Part shown: positions 32,761 through 43,330 of the stretch, piece by piece
How the letters are laid out: each line of letters starts with the position of its first letter
Numbering within the stretch: the first letter of the stretch is position 1
Source of the DNA: Epiperipatus broadwayi
Taxonomy: Eukaryota > Onychophora > Udeonychophora > Euonychophora > Peripatidae
Length of the DNA: 64,000 bases
Reading direction: 5' to 3'
Assembly: GCA_028023455.1 (NCBI GenBank)
Contig: JAQFVV010006215.1
Coordinates: 1,372,580 to 1,436,579 of the forward strand
Notes under the pieces: model-generated
What the model was told of the DNA's origin: nothing
Databases searched by the model: none
The model's input: the letters and a program-made list of their open reading frames with translations, nothing else
Translations under genes and position numbers: made by a program

Positions 32761-33640
32761 TTACATTAATGATCTAATTTTTAAAATGGCCATGAAATTT
32801 TAACACTAGTATTTTTCATGCTCCACTTGCAAGCGATAAATTAAATACCTGATTCAAATGAACGATTTAAAATATATTAATACAATAAAATTTTATCTCA
32901 GATTACCAAAGACCATATGATTTATCTCCATTTCATATGCATTCCATAATATTTTTCAATATCTGTAATCTTTTAATTAGTGCTTCCTGGGAAATGTTTG
33001 TAATTCTGATGCATCTTATATTGCAAATTACCAAAAATTTTAAAACAATTAAATATCACAAAGCAAAAATCCATAATCTAATTCTCTGAAGAAAAGAAAT
33101 CATACAAGATTCATTAATATTACTGCAATATTTGTTGAGATTTTAGATAACAAATAAACTTTCATTTACATATTAAGACCATTATGTGTCTCATGGCATA
33201 CAACAACATAATAGAGTGTGTGCATATATATAAAGTTGAAAGGAAAAGTAGAAATAAACACAGACAAAACTTTTTATAGATGTTTTCTATATTACACTGA
33301 AATAACAGTTAAGAATAAAATAATTTTGAATTTAAAATTATTATCAATTAAACATTTAAAAAGATCTAATTAATATTTATTAATTCTGATTTTGAAATTA
33401 AAACAAGCATGTTTTTATGTTGCAATAATTATACTGGTAATTATAAAATTCCACTACCTATTTTGATTAACATTTTTTTTTAATTAAAGCTTGCATAACA
33501 CATTTTGATAAAAATGCTACAAAATTGTTTTTCAAATGATTAAAGTGAATTAAAAAGAGTCATTAACTTTTTTCAATCAAGATAGGAAAAACTTATTTTT
33601 AATTCCTGAGTTTTTAAATTCAAGCCTGACTACAAAAAGG
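32761..33640. other. AT-rich stretch, nothing recognised
   Basis: No signal seen. Confidence 0.45.
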
Positions 33641-33848
33641 TTGGAAAAAAGATTAGAGAAAGGTTTTAGCTTTTTACAGTTTTACAAATGATGACAACAA
33701 GATTACTACTACCATGAAGATATAACTGAATACAAGGCAATGGAACCAGTGAATGCTACTAGTTCATTACAATAGAATTTGTATTCATGTAGAAGCAAGA
33801 CCCAACTTTTCTGTGTCCTTCATAGTCCCTATATTTGTGTGTATTAAA

Positions 33849-33983
33849 CAGCATGAGACTAAAGAGAACTCACTGCAGGAAAACAGTTACCTGGATTATA
33901 CCTTTCCTGATGATAAAAATACAGTCTACTGCTTAGAAGAGATGAACTTATCCAGAGCAAAGAATTCATCAGCTTGTTGACAA
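33849..33983 (+). other. Possible last exon of a host gene
   Basis: After GTGTATTAAACAG, which could be a weak 3' splice site, the frame reads HETKENSLQENSYLDYTF and DDKNTVYCLEEMNLSRAK before a stop at about 33981. Composition is more protein-like than that of the surrounding translations. No homologue is recognised, the splice site is poor and no partner exon was found. Just upstream (33690-33770) another short protein-like run is seen in a different frame. Confidence 0.2.
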
Positions 33984-35355
33984 ATTAGTTTATAAGTATA
34001 CTGTTTTATTTGTATGCAAAGCAGCACAGATAGGGGTACTGCATCTTATATATAAAATATAGCTGGTGAGTCACTTTAAATAATTTCTTTAGTAAAAATG
34101 ACATTTAAAATCTATACTTTAAAAGTAAAACAAGTAAATATTTTTTGCTTGAATTAAGTCTTAAAAAATAAAGGATTGATTTATAGACAATTTTATTTTG
34201 AAAAAAAGTAAACTCCAAAAAATCATTCTAGATTAGGAAACAAAAAACTTGATGGATTATTTTTTAAAGAGATGTTTATAATTAATCAAGAGTATACTTG
34301 TTAAAAAGAAAAAGAAAACTTTTATAAAGGACCATCAAAAAATTAATATTACTTTTTAAAAGAAAGAAAAAAGAAAAATCTTTTTTTCTTTACATTTAGG
34401 TAAGGAATGAATTAATAAATGATTCATGTGTACACATGTATGTGTGGATTTTATGCATACTTTCAACATGAAATTATGAGAAATATAATATTTTAATAAT
34501 TTTATTATTTTGACAAATTAAAATATATGATATAAACACAAGTGTGTACACACATTTCCATGTGCACACACATATGTGTTAAATCAGCCATTATTTATGT
34601 ATCATTGAAATGGGATAACATTTCTTTATTATTATTATATGACAATTTCAATATGCTATGGCACATAAGTATGCTTATATGGATGCATGTCAGGGAGACA
34701 CATACTTGTTAATTAATCATACTTTTTATTATATGATAATTCAAATATGTTCATTTTATAGTATACAGGCATATCTGTATTCTGATGTGTATAGTTGTTT
34801 TATAAAACCTATTGAGGTATTTTTAAATCACTATGTGATAGCTAATTATATATTAATCAAAATCAGAATGCCAAATTTATATTTATGGCATTATCAGCAG
34901 ACCTTAATTTCATTTTAATTGTTATTAATAAATTGATATTTCATTATTAACTACTTCCGGTTTGTCGGCGTAATTTGTGCACTTCAGGTAGTTATTTGAT
35001 GACATGCTATTTTCTTTCTTTGCTGACATAAAAAGTATAATCATGACGTCAAAGAAAATATGGCCGTTTTTAGCTGTATATGTTAGCTTTCAAATGATCT
35101 TTATTTCAAAAAAATCGGTTGAAATTTAGATTTTTGGCGAATTTTTTAATCAACCACAGTATTTATTTATTTTGTTTTTTTTTTTTTGGTAATTTTTGTA
35201 CTTATCACGAAACGATAAAAGACATAAAATGTTTTACGGCTGGAAGTGAAACTTTCTCTGGTAAGGCCTATAACAGACTATCAACGTAATTATTCGTAAG
35301 TAAAAATTTTTAATTTTTTTTAAAATTTTTGGAAAAAATATATTTTTTATTAATT
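33984..35355. other. AT-rich stretch; CpG-bearing patch at 34950-35290
   Basis: Mostly featureless. The patch 34950-35290 has several CpGs and a perfect TGACGTCA (35044-35051). A promoter is possible, but no transcript unit is visible. Confidence 0.4.
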
Positions 35356-35640
35356 TTAGTTTGTAATTAGTGTGTGCTAATTTGTAGTTATATATTTATT
35401 TATTTATGCTCATATACAATTCATATCTATCGAAAAATTGGTGTGTGTGTAATTATATATTTGTGCTCATATTTGCTCTATAGAATTCATATTTATCATA
35501 ATTTTCTAAAAGTAGTTTGTAATACATTTATTTATGCTCACATAGAATTCATATTTATCGAAAAATTAGTATGATTTAGTTTGTAATTATATATTTACTC
35601 ATATAAAACTTATTAGTATATAATTCATATCGTGATTATC
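35356..35640 (+). repeat. Degenerate tandem repeat, about four units
   Basis: Units of 60-90 bp share TAGTTTGTAAT, ATATATTTATTTATGCTCA, AATTCATATTTATC and GAAAAATT.G. They are strongly diverged, hence an old array. Confidence 0.7.
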
Positions 35641-35680
35641 TAAAGTTCTATCTACAATAATCCTCTTATTTTTATAAAAA

Positions 35681-35718
35681 TAATGATTTTCAAAAAGTAT
35701 ACTTTTTGAAAATCATTA
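35681..35718. repeat. 38-bp perfect palindrome
   Basis: TAATGATTTTCAAAAAGTA is followed immediately by its exact reverse complement; no spacer. It would form a 19-bp cruciform or hairpin. Confidence 0.95.
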
Positions 35719-35960
35719 ATTATGTTTATATAATATGTTTTACAAGCAATGGGTTATAAAACTAATAATCAAATATATACAAACTTTGTATACACAAACA
35801 TATAATCCAATTCTGAAACTTGTTTATGTTTATGCTTGATCATGCTTTGCTTTTGCTATATGTTTTATAACATTATTTTCAAATCTATAGACTGTATGCA
35901 AATAAATTATATCTGTGGTACAATAAATATAAAAAGATAGCATCACTTCTGTATATAAAG

Positions 35961-37529
35961 TGTAACGGGTGTACTCGTTTACCGTATACTTATTAGTTCT
36001 TATCATAAAAAAAATAATATCTATATTTCCCCTTTTTCTTTTTGAGCAAAAAAAATAGTGATAAGAAATTTCGTATTTCTCTCACAGCATATTTATGGAC
36101 GTCAATCATTGACTCCAAGCGCCAAACTTACTTTTTACATAAGTATTATGCTGGAAGAGAAGAATACGATAGTAATAGGGCCTCTCCACTAGCTCAGTAC
36201 TCAGGGCGGGTGGCTAATAAACCGTAGGAAAAATGTACGGGAGAAACTCTATGCAACCAACAACGAAACTCGGATCAATCGTCTAAATTTATGAACTATA
36301 TTCCATGAGTCAAATAATAACACACACACATGCAATATACCTTAATATAACATATCTTTTATTATAATATTTTCTGCTTTTAATAAAAATATATTTCCCG
36401 CACCATTTAACATTTACATAACCCAATAAAACCTATATATGTATTCTGTGTGGATTTTCAATAGAATAAGAAAAACGAACGTATACACAGATAAAATCTA
36501 ATCAGCTGTATTCAAAATGGCCTTATCTTAAAAAAAAAATATAAGTCTCTTGCCTTGGTTCGTTCTCCTTGAGGGTTTCAGAAAACGTAATAATATTTGG
36601 AAAATAAAATATCTTAAGTTCATATTACCTGCAATTTTTGTCCGATGTGATCCCCGGGGATATCAAAATAAGAAGAAAAACACATGAAATCCGAAGCAAA
36701 ACGTACGAGACAGTTCATCACGCTTCAGTTCATTCCGAGTCGGATCGATTCCCTTGCGAAAAGTTGATAGGTCTCCGGTCGATGTTCTCCGGTCACTGCT
36801 GCATGGCCTCTTCGGGGCAAGGTCCAGAAATCCCAGCACGCTTAAGCCTTTACCCCACTGTACTCATATTCGGCCGTAGCCTTAGCTATTCTTCTTCAAT
36901 ATAAAAAAAAAATGAAAATATTTCTTTCTTTTTCTTTCTTTCCTCTTTGAAGACCAAAAATAATCTGACACTAGTTAAAAAAAAAACTACATCTCACTCC
37001 CCCTGTCACTTTTTCTTTTTCTTTTGTTTTCGCAAACACAGTCCGTCCCCTTCTTCCCCACCACGTGGTATAGATGGCCAGTTAAGCTAATAAGCAGAAA
37101 GAACTTTTCGCACCTTCGGACATTTTGGCAATTAACATTCCGGAAACTTTTTACTTCAACCTTCTTTTTAATTTTCATTCAAATTCCCCAGATAAGATTT
37201 TCGATGTTTAATATATTTCTTTTTTTTTTTTTTTTTCTTACAATAATCTCTTATCTTGGATCCAAAATGTATTCATACGCCCGTTTTCTAAAATTGTCTA
37301 TCCACACCGCAAATACATACATATACCACTTTTACAAAAACAAAATGCAAATTCCCCACCCCACCCCCTCTTTTCTTACTTAAATAAAATCTTAAACATT
37401 TTCTCCCACTAACAAAATAAATATTAAAACGAAATAAAATCAAAATTATATGAAACTAATTTTAAAACTATATAACATATGTGTGCGCCTTTCTACCTTG
37501 TAACTAGGGTTTAAACCCGACTAGTTACA
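35961..37529 (-). repeat. LTR (3' LTR of the element)
   Basis: 1,569 bp, from TGTAACGGGTG to AGTTACA. The inner end is a near-palindrome (37499-37529): TGTAACTAGGG, TTTAAA, CCC, then CTAGTTACA. Small frames in it (for example 36638-36904 on plus) repeat in the other LTR and need not be genes. Confidence 0.95.
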
Positions 37530-37544
37530 ATACCCTCCTCCCGG
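37530..37544 (-). other. Polypurine tract
   Basis: On the minus strand CCGGGAGGAGGGTAT directly precedes the 3' LTR. This is where plus-strand DNA synthesis is primed in LTR elements. Confidence 0.75.
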
Positions 37545-37580
37545 AAGCCTTTAAATACGGTCTACGTATTTGAACGGCTC

Positions 37581-40500
37581 CTAGTTCGGTGGCACGGGCT
37601 TGAGTGAACGGGCATTGTATGATCCCTTCACCTCTTGCCCCGTATTCACCCAGAAAGCGTTATCACCCTGACACTTAACAATAGGGTACGGTCCATCATA
37701 TAAACTACAAAATTTTTTACAAATAAATTTTCCCGGTTCGCTCACATGTGGCGTCTTTACCATGACTAGATCACCCACTTTAAAATGATACGGCCTCCCC
37801 AGGGTGTGTTTATTTCTTTCTTGACTCCTTTTTAAAAGTGTATGATATGCCCGCTCTCGATCCTCCTCCATGTTGATCGGCAATTCCTTTGGTCCTGGTA
37901 TTTTGGTCTTGATCAATTTAGGAGCATGTTTCCCAAACTGGAGTCGCATGGGAGAAAATCCGGTGGACTCGTTAACTGCCCAATTTATATAATTAAGTAT
38001 TTCTGGAATTTTCTTAACCCATCCGCGGTGATTAGTGGGGATGTAGGTCCTAAACAACCGACCCAACTCACGCATCACCCGCTCACATGGGTTTGATTGA
38101 GGATTTCTAATCGATGTTAGTACATGTTGGATCCCAGACCTGTGAATCCATGCTTTCCATTCTCCCGAAATAAACGGTGTACCATGGTCCGATAGGACAC
38201 TTTGGGGTTTTCCTATGGTAGCAAAATATTCCTTCTCTAGCAAACGTATGGTGTTTCGGGCATTTGCTTGATTCATTGGATACGCGGCCACAAACTTACT
38301 AAATAAATCATACACCACCAACAAATATCGTTTTTTATTGAACATGGGTAATGGCCCGTAATAATCTATGGCAATCATCTCACGAGGCCTCCTTGGAATT
38401 ATCGAGCTCATTGGACCTGCATAATTTTTATTTGCAGGTTTAGTTTTTTGACAAAGTTCACATTGATGTATTATCTTTACTATAGTTCTATGCATGTTCG
38501 GCCAATAAAACCACTTCTTAAGCCACTTTTCTGTTTTCCACACCCCATAATGTCCATATAGTTGGTGGACGTGAGTCACCACTGCATTCCTCATTGGTTG
38601 TGGTACTATCGGCCTCCAGCTTTCTGGTCCCCCATCCATTTTGTATTGGAGCACCTTCTGATCAAGTCTGTATCGGTGTATCCCATGTCTGGACTCATTT
38701 TCATTTTTGCTCCCTTCCCCTTCCAGTTGTCCGATTATTTTACCTAGATGAGCATCATCCCTCTGACACTGGGCCAATCTTTTAAGGTCATTCTCTACCT
38801 TATCATTTATTCCCAAGTTTACCCCTGCCACGTATAAATTCTCAACCTTCAGGTGACTTGATGGCACACGTACTGGATTGCGACTCAGAACATCAGCCAC
38901 GACGTTATCTGACCCCTTACAATGTTTTACCACATAATTATACTCTTGAAGGTATAAGCTCCACCTTACCAACCGACTGTTTGTCAGATAACTGTGGTTA
39001 ATAAATTCTAGACTTTGATGATCTGTAACAACAATTATTTTTGACCCTAACAACAATGTGCGGAGTTTTTGAAATGACCAAACAATAGCCAACGCTTCCT
39101 TTTCGGTGACGGTGTAATGTTTCTCTGGGCCCTTGAGCATTCTACTCAAAAAATATAGTACTTTTGCCTGACCATCCTCTTGGATCTGTGATACTGTCGC
39201 TCCCAGCCCGTATCCACTGCTGTCGGTTTGCACTATGAAAGGTTTTTCAAAGTCCGGAAAAACAAGCATTACGTGTTTCATGAACCCTTGCTTCACCTTC
39301 TCGAATGCCTGACTTTGCTCCTCACCCCACTCCCACATCATATCTTTCCTCAATAGTCTAACTAATGGTTCCATATGTTGAGCAAATTGTTCCTGAAACC
39401 GGTTATAAAAATTACACATACCCAAGAAGGATCGTACCTGCCTTTTTGATTTTGGTGCGGGAAAATCTTTGATGGCCAAAATTTTATCTGGGTGTGGCTG
39501 AACACCCTGAGCGCCTATAAGGTGACCCAAAAATGTAACCTCCTCCTGAAACAGTACGCTTTTCTTCAGGTTTACCTTAATTCCTTTATCCCAACATTCC
39601 TTTAGAAACATTTCCACATCCTTGGCATGTTCTTCCATGTTAGCCGACGCTATCAATACATCGTCCACATACATTGTAATTATTTTTTTTACTTCCGCAG
39701 ATAATACTTTATCTAAACACCGCAGTAGACCAGCCCCGCTGTTAATTAGGCCAAATGGCATGCGGTTAAACTGATACGAGCAGCCGTCATATCTAAAAGC
39801 AGTATATTTGCGGTCTTCCGGGTGTAGACCTATCTGCCAGTAACTCGCTGTCAGATCAAATGTCGAGAAAATTTTTTTTCCGTTAAATCTACCAATTAAT
39901 TCTTGCATGGGTGGTGGTATGTTACAATCTGGAACTGTGACTTTATTCAATTGCCTCGCATCAAGGCACAACCGTACGGAGTTATCTTTTTTCTTTACCA
40001 CGACTATTGGATTACAGTATGCCGATGAACTTTTTGATATGATTCCCCATTCCAACATTTGATCTATCTGTGCTTTCACCTGTTCTCTATACTGATGAGG
40101 GATGGGGTATGATTTTGCCTTAAATGGTTGAGTTTCGTTTACCTGAATTCTTTGTTCGAAACCTGGGATTATGCCTGGTATATCTGAAAACACTTGATGG
40201 TAGTCTTTCAGTATCTTTCTTAGCATTTCCTTCCCTTCTCCACCAGCCAGTTTTACCTGTTCTATCTTATCCTCTATCACGTCATCCTTGTTGTCATCGA
40301 CAACTTGCAAAGTGCCTATTGAAACATCTGTGCTGTCCATCACGAAACCAATCACCTCCCCATTACACGTGGCTTGTCCACTTTCGTAGTCCAACTTACA
40401 CTTATACTTGTATAAGAAATCAGTTCCTAATAGAACATCACAGATCAGATTTTTCATAATTAAAAATGCATGAGGACAACTTACTCCCTGGATTTTAACA

Positions 40501-41480
40501 TTTAGCCATATCTGTTTGGGTTCAACTTTTGCCTTTCTGTTGTTGGCCATTGCCACCTGTACAGCTTTCAAAGGCAGAACAGGTATATTTGGTTGTTCCC
40601 TGATGAGTTTATAATATAATCTCTCTGTTATTACAGAGACCTGACTTCCCGTATCTATAAGTGCTTCCACTTTCGTCTGTCCAGTTGCTATCTGTATTTT
40701 TGGACATGTTTGGCATGCGTAACTTGGTACCCGGTCCTCCCATGAACAAACCAGATTTCCCATACATTTTGGATTCGATTGTTGACTGAACCCTATGTCT
40801 CTCCCTTGATCTACTTCCTTTTCCCCCTGTATCTGTCTCATTTTCGCACTCACTTCCATTTTACTCAATACTTCGTCTATTTCTTTAGTAGATTTCTCCC
40901 CTTCTCCCAGTATCACTCTTATTTCTATGGGCAAGTTATTACATACTGTCTTTACCATCTGTTTCTCTGACAAATCACATGCTTTTAACGTCTTGAGTAG
41001 GGCCACTTGTCGCCTAAAGAAATCTACGTATTCCTCTGGTCCACCCTCTCGGAACTTCTCCCTTATTATTCGGGACCGAATATCCTCCTGTCTCTCTTCA
41101 CTCCAGAACACTCTCTCCAGGGCTGTCTTGTAATCTAAAAATGTCTGCGGCTGGTGCCTCAGTGAATTCCACCAATCCCTAGCCTGAGCTTCAAGGTGGT
41201 CTGATGCTACTATCGCCTTCATCTCTTCCGGTATCCCATACCCTTCGAAATACCTTTGCAGACTCCTAAGGTGATCTGTTGGCATCTCCTCCTTCCTCCC
41301 CTCATATGTGTTTATTTTTATCAGTCCCATCCTCCTTATTTTATATTCTCTGTCCTTTATATTATACGTGTATTGATTATATATATAAATGAGGAGAAAA
41401 AAAAATCGTAGTACTTTGTTTTGACTGCTTCCAAAATCACAACGTGGTAGGTTTTCTTTCCCCCCCCCCCAAAGCGCCAT
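37581..41480 (-). CDS. Gag-Pol polyprotein, Ty3/gypsy
   Basis: One frame of 1,299 codons, Gag and Pol fused without a frameshift. Gag-like part: DWWNSLRHQPQTF and EEYVDFFRRQVALLK (about 100-165). Protease: ALIDTGSQ (DTG at 276-278) and LLGTDFL (350). RT: RLCLDARQL, FSTFDLTASYWQI, MPFGLINSG and MYVDDVL (YVDD 604-607). RNase H: VQTDSSG (D753), TEKEAL, VVTDHQSL, ADVLSR. Integrase: H972, H977, C1007, C1010 zinc site; D1039, D1098, E1133; then DGPYPIV (GPY/F, about 1262). No chromodomain. The first 50 residues look like untranslated sequence and include a G-rich run from a C10 tract, so Met51 (41330) is the likelier start. There is no CCHC knuckle; four cysteines (239, 245, 256, 259) are in its place. 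No envelope gene. Confidence 0.95.
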   Translation of the reverse strand: MALWGGGKENLPRCDFGSSQNKVLRFFFLLIYIYNQYTYNIKDREYKIRRMGLIKINTYEGRKEEMPTDHLRSLQRYFEGYGIPEEMKAIVASDHLEAQARDWWNSLRHQPQTFLDYKTALERVFWSEERQEDIRSRIIREKFREGGPEEYVDFFRRQVALLKTLKACDLSEKQMVKTVCNNLPIEIRVILGEGEKSTKEIDEVLSKMEVSAKMRQIQGEKEVDQGRDIGFSQQSNPKCMGNLVCSWEDRVPSYACQTCPKIQIATGQTKVEALIDTGSQVSVITERLYYKLIREQPNIPVLPLKAVQVAMANNRKAKVEPKQIWLNVKIQGVSCPHAFLIMKNLICDVLLGTDFLYKYKCKLDYESGQATCNGEVIGFVMDSTDVSIGTLQVVDDNKDDVIEDKIEQVKLAGGEGKEMLRKILKDYHQVFSDIPGIIPGFEQRIQVNETQPFKAKSYPIPHQYREQVKAQIDQMLEWGIISKSSSAYCNPIVVVKKKDNSVRLCLDARQLNKVTVPDCNIPPPMQELIGRFNGKKIFSTFDLTASYWQIGLHPEDRKYTAFRYDGCSYQFNRMPFGLINSGAGLLRCLDKVLSAEVKKIITMYVDDVLIASANMEEHAKDVEMFLKECWDKGIKVNLKKSVLFQEEVTFLGHLIGAQGVQPHPDKILAIKDFPAPKSKRQVRSFLGMCNFYNRFQEQFAQHMEPLVRLLRKDMMWEWGEEQSQAFEKVKQGFMKHVMLVFPDFEKPFIVQTDSSGYGLGATVSQIQEDGQAKVLYFLSRMLKGPEKHYTVTEKEALAIVWSFQKLRTLLLGSKIIVVTDHQSLEFINHSYLTNSRLVRWSLYLQEYNYVVKHCKGSDNVVADVLSRNPVRVPSSHLKVENLYVAGVNLGINDKVENDLKRLAQCQRDDAHLGKIIGQLEGEGSKNENESRHGIHRYRLDQKVLQYKMDGGPESWRPIVPQPMRNAVVTHVHQLYGHYGVWKTEKWLKKWFYWPNMHRTIVKIIHQCELCQKTKPANKNYAGPMSSIIPRRPREMIAIDYYGPLPMFNKKRYLLVVYDLFSKFVAAYPMNQANARNTIRLLEKEYFATIGKPQSVLSDHGTPFISGEWKAWIHRSGIQHVLTSIRNPQSNPCERVMRELGRLFRTYIPTNHRGWVKKIPEILNYINWAVNESTGFSPMRLQFGKHAPKLIKTKIPGPKELPINMEEDRERAYHTLLKRSQERNKHTLGRPYHFKVGDLVMVKTPHVSEPGKFICKKFCSLYDGPYPIVKCQGDNAFWVNTGQEVKGSYNARSLKPVPPN

Positions 41481-41678
41481 GCTACGTGTCTAATTTCTTT
41501 ATCAACCACTCGGAAAACTATTTTCTGTCTTTCAATAAAACTATTTTAATCGAAACAAACTTCACGTCTCTCTAATATTTCTATTTTACTCCCCCTCCTT
41601 TCCCTTATCGAATTTTTACTCTTTCTACTCGGGCCCCCATACATTCCATTCTTCATAAAGCCTTAGTTGGGACGCCAT
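41331..41678 (-). other. Leader region and primer binding site
   Basis: Just inside the 5' LTR the minus strand reads TGGCGTCCCAACTAAGG (41661-41677) after one spacer base. It starts with TGG as a tRNA-primed site should. TGGCG.CCCAAC is close to the 3' end complement of tRNA-Lys with one extra base, but the tRNA is not certain. The rest is a pyrimidine-rich leader. Confidence 0.6.
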
Positions 41679-43253
41679 TGTAACGGGTGTACTCGTTTAC
41701 CGTATACTTATTAGTTCTTATCATAAAAAAAATAATATCTATATTTCCCCTTTTTCTTTTTGAGCAAAAAAAAATAGTGATAAGAAATTTCGTATTTCTC
41801 TCACAGCATATTTATGGACGTCAATCATTGACTCCAAGCGCCAAACTTACTTTTTACATAAGTATTATGCTGGAAGAGAAGAATACGATAGTAATAGGGC
41901 CTCTCCACTAGCTCAGTACTCAGGGCGGGTGGCTAATAAACCGTAGGAAAAATGTACGGGAGAAACTCTATGCAACCAACAACGAAACTCGGATCAATCG
42001 TCTAAATTTATGAACTATATTCCATGAGTCAAATAATAACACACACACATGCAATATACCTTAATATAACATATCTTTTATTATAATATTTTCTGCTTTT
42101 AATAAAAATATATTTCCCGCACCATTTAACATTTACATAACCCAATAAAACCTATATATGTATTCTGTGTGGATTTTCAATAGAATAAGAAAAACGAACG
42201 TATACACAGATAAAATCTAATCAGCTGTATTCAAAATGGCCTTATCTTAAAAAAAAAATATAAGTCTCTTGCCTTGGTTCGTTCTCCTTGAGGGTTTCAG
42301 AAAACGTAATAATATTTGGAAAATAAAATATCTTAAGTTCATATTACCTGCAATTTTTGTCCGATGTGATCCCCGGGGATATCAAAATAAGAAGAAAAAC
42401 ACATGAAATCCGAAGCAAAACGTACGAGACAGTTCATCACGCTTCAGTTCATTCCGAGTCGGATCGATTCCCTTGCGAAAAGTTGATAGGTCTCCGGTCG
42501 ATGTTCTCCGGTCACTGCTGCATGGCCTCTTCGGGGCAAGGTCCAGAAATCCCAGCACGCTTAAGCCTTTACCCCACTGTACTCATATTCGGCCGTAGCC
42601 TTAGCTATTCTTCTTCAATATATATAAAAAAAAATGAAAATATTTCTTTCTTTTTCCTTTTCTTTCCTCTTTGAAGACCAAAAATAATCTGACACTAGTT
42701 TAAAAAAAAAACTACATCTCACTCCCCCTGTCACTTTTTCTTTTTCTTTTGTTTTCGCAAACACAGTCCGTCCCCTTCTTCCCCACCACGTGGTATAGAT
42801 GGCCAGTTAAGCTAATAAGCAGAAAGAACTTTTCGCACCTTCGGACATTTTGGCAATTAACATTCCGGAAACTTTTTACTTCAACCTTCTTTTTAATTTT
42901 CATTCAAATTCCCCAGATAAGATTTTCGATGTTTAATATATTTCTTTTTTTTTCTTTTTCTTACAATAATCTCTTATCTTGGATCCAAAATGTATTCATA
43001 CGCTCGTTTTCTAAAATTGTCTATCCACACCGCAAATACATACATATACCACTTTTACAAAAACAAAATGCAAATTCCCCCCCCCACCCCCCTCTTTTCT
43101 TACTTAAATAAAATCTTAAACATTTTCTCCCACTAACAAAATAAATACTAAAACGAAATAAAATCAAAATTATATGAAACTAATTTTAAAACTATATAAC
43201 ATATGTGTGCGCCTTTCTACCTTGTAACTAGGGTTTAAACCCGACTAGTTACA
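41679..43253 (-). repeat. LTR (5' LTR of the element)
   Basis: 1,575 bp, nearly identical to 35961-37529. Promoter and polyadenylation signals of the element should lie here, but I cannot place them. The frames 42357-42674, 42749-43111 and 42712-42903 are duplicates of those in the other LTR. Confidence 0.95.
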
Positions 43254-43330
43254 AAAGAATATAAACATCACTTGTGCAGTGCATAAAGAATATAAACACT
43301 GGTGACCACAAAGAATATAAACATTATTGT
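43254..43330 (+). repeat. Three short direct repeats next to the LTR
   Basis: AAAGAATATAAACA occurs at 43254, 43286 and 43309. The first copy includes the right target duplication. The left flank of the element has a similar, poorer word. Confidence 0.7.

Larger units (their letters stand above)
35957..43257 (-). mobile_element. Young Ty3/gypsy LTR retrotransposon, full length
   Basis: Complete element on the minus strand: long terminal repeats, primer-binding-site position, gag-pol frame, polypurine tract and a 4-bp target duplication AAAG (35957-35960 and 43254-43257). The LTRs begin TGT and end ACA. Outside homopolymers I found only two clear base differences between them (37281 C against 43004 T; 37424 T against 43148 C), so the insertion is recent. 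The coding frame has no stop. It is the only plausibly mobile element in the window. Confidence 0.95.

Noticed and set aside
36638-37383. Frames inside the LTRs, duplicated at 42357-43111
   Set aside because: Present twice only because the LTRs are repeated; no recognised domain and no start context of note.
37842-41133. Several plus-strand frames of 60-111 codons
   Set aside because: They lie antisense to the gag-pol gene and have no domain of their own.
43254-43330. CRISPR-like array
   Set aside because: Only three short words with unequal spacers in an animal genome.
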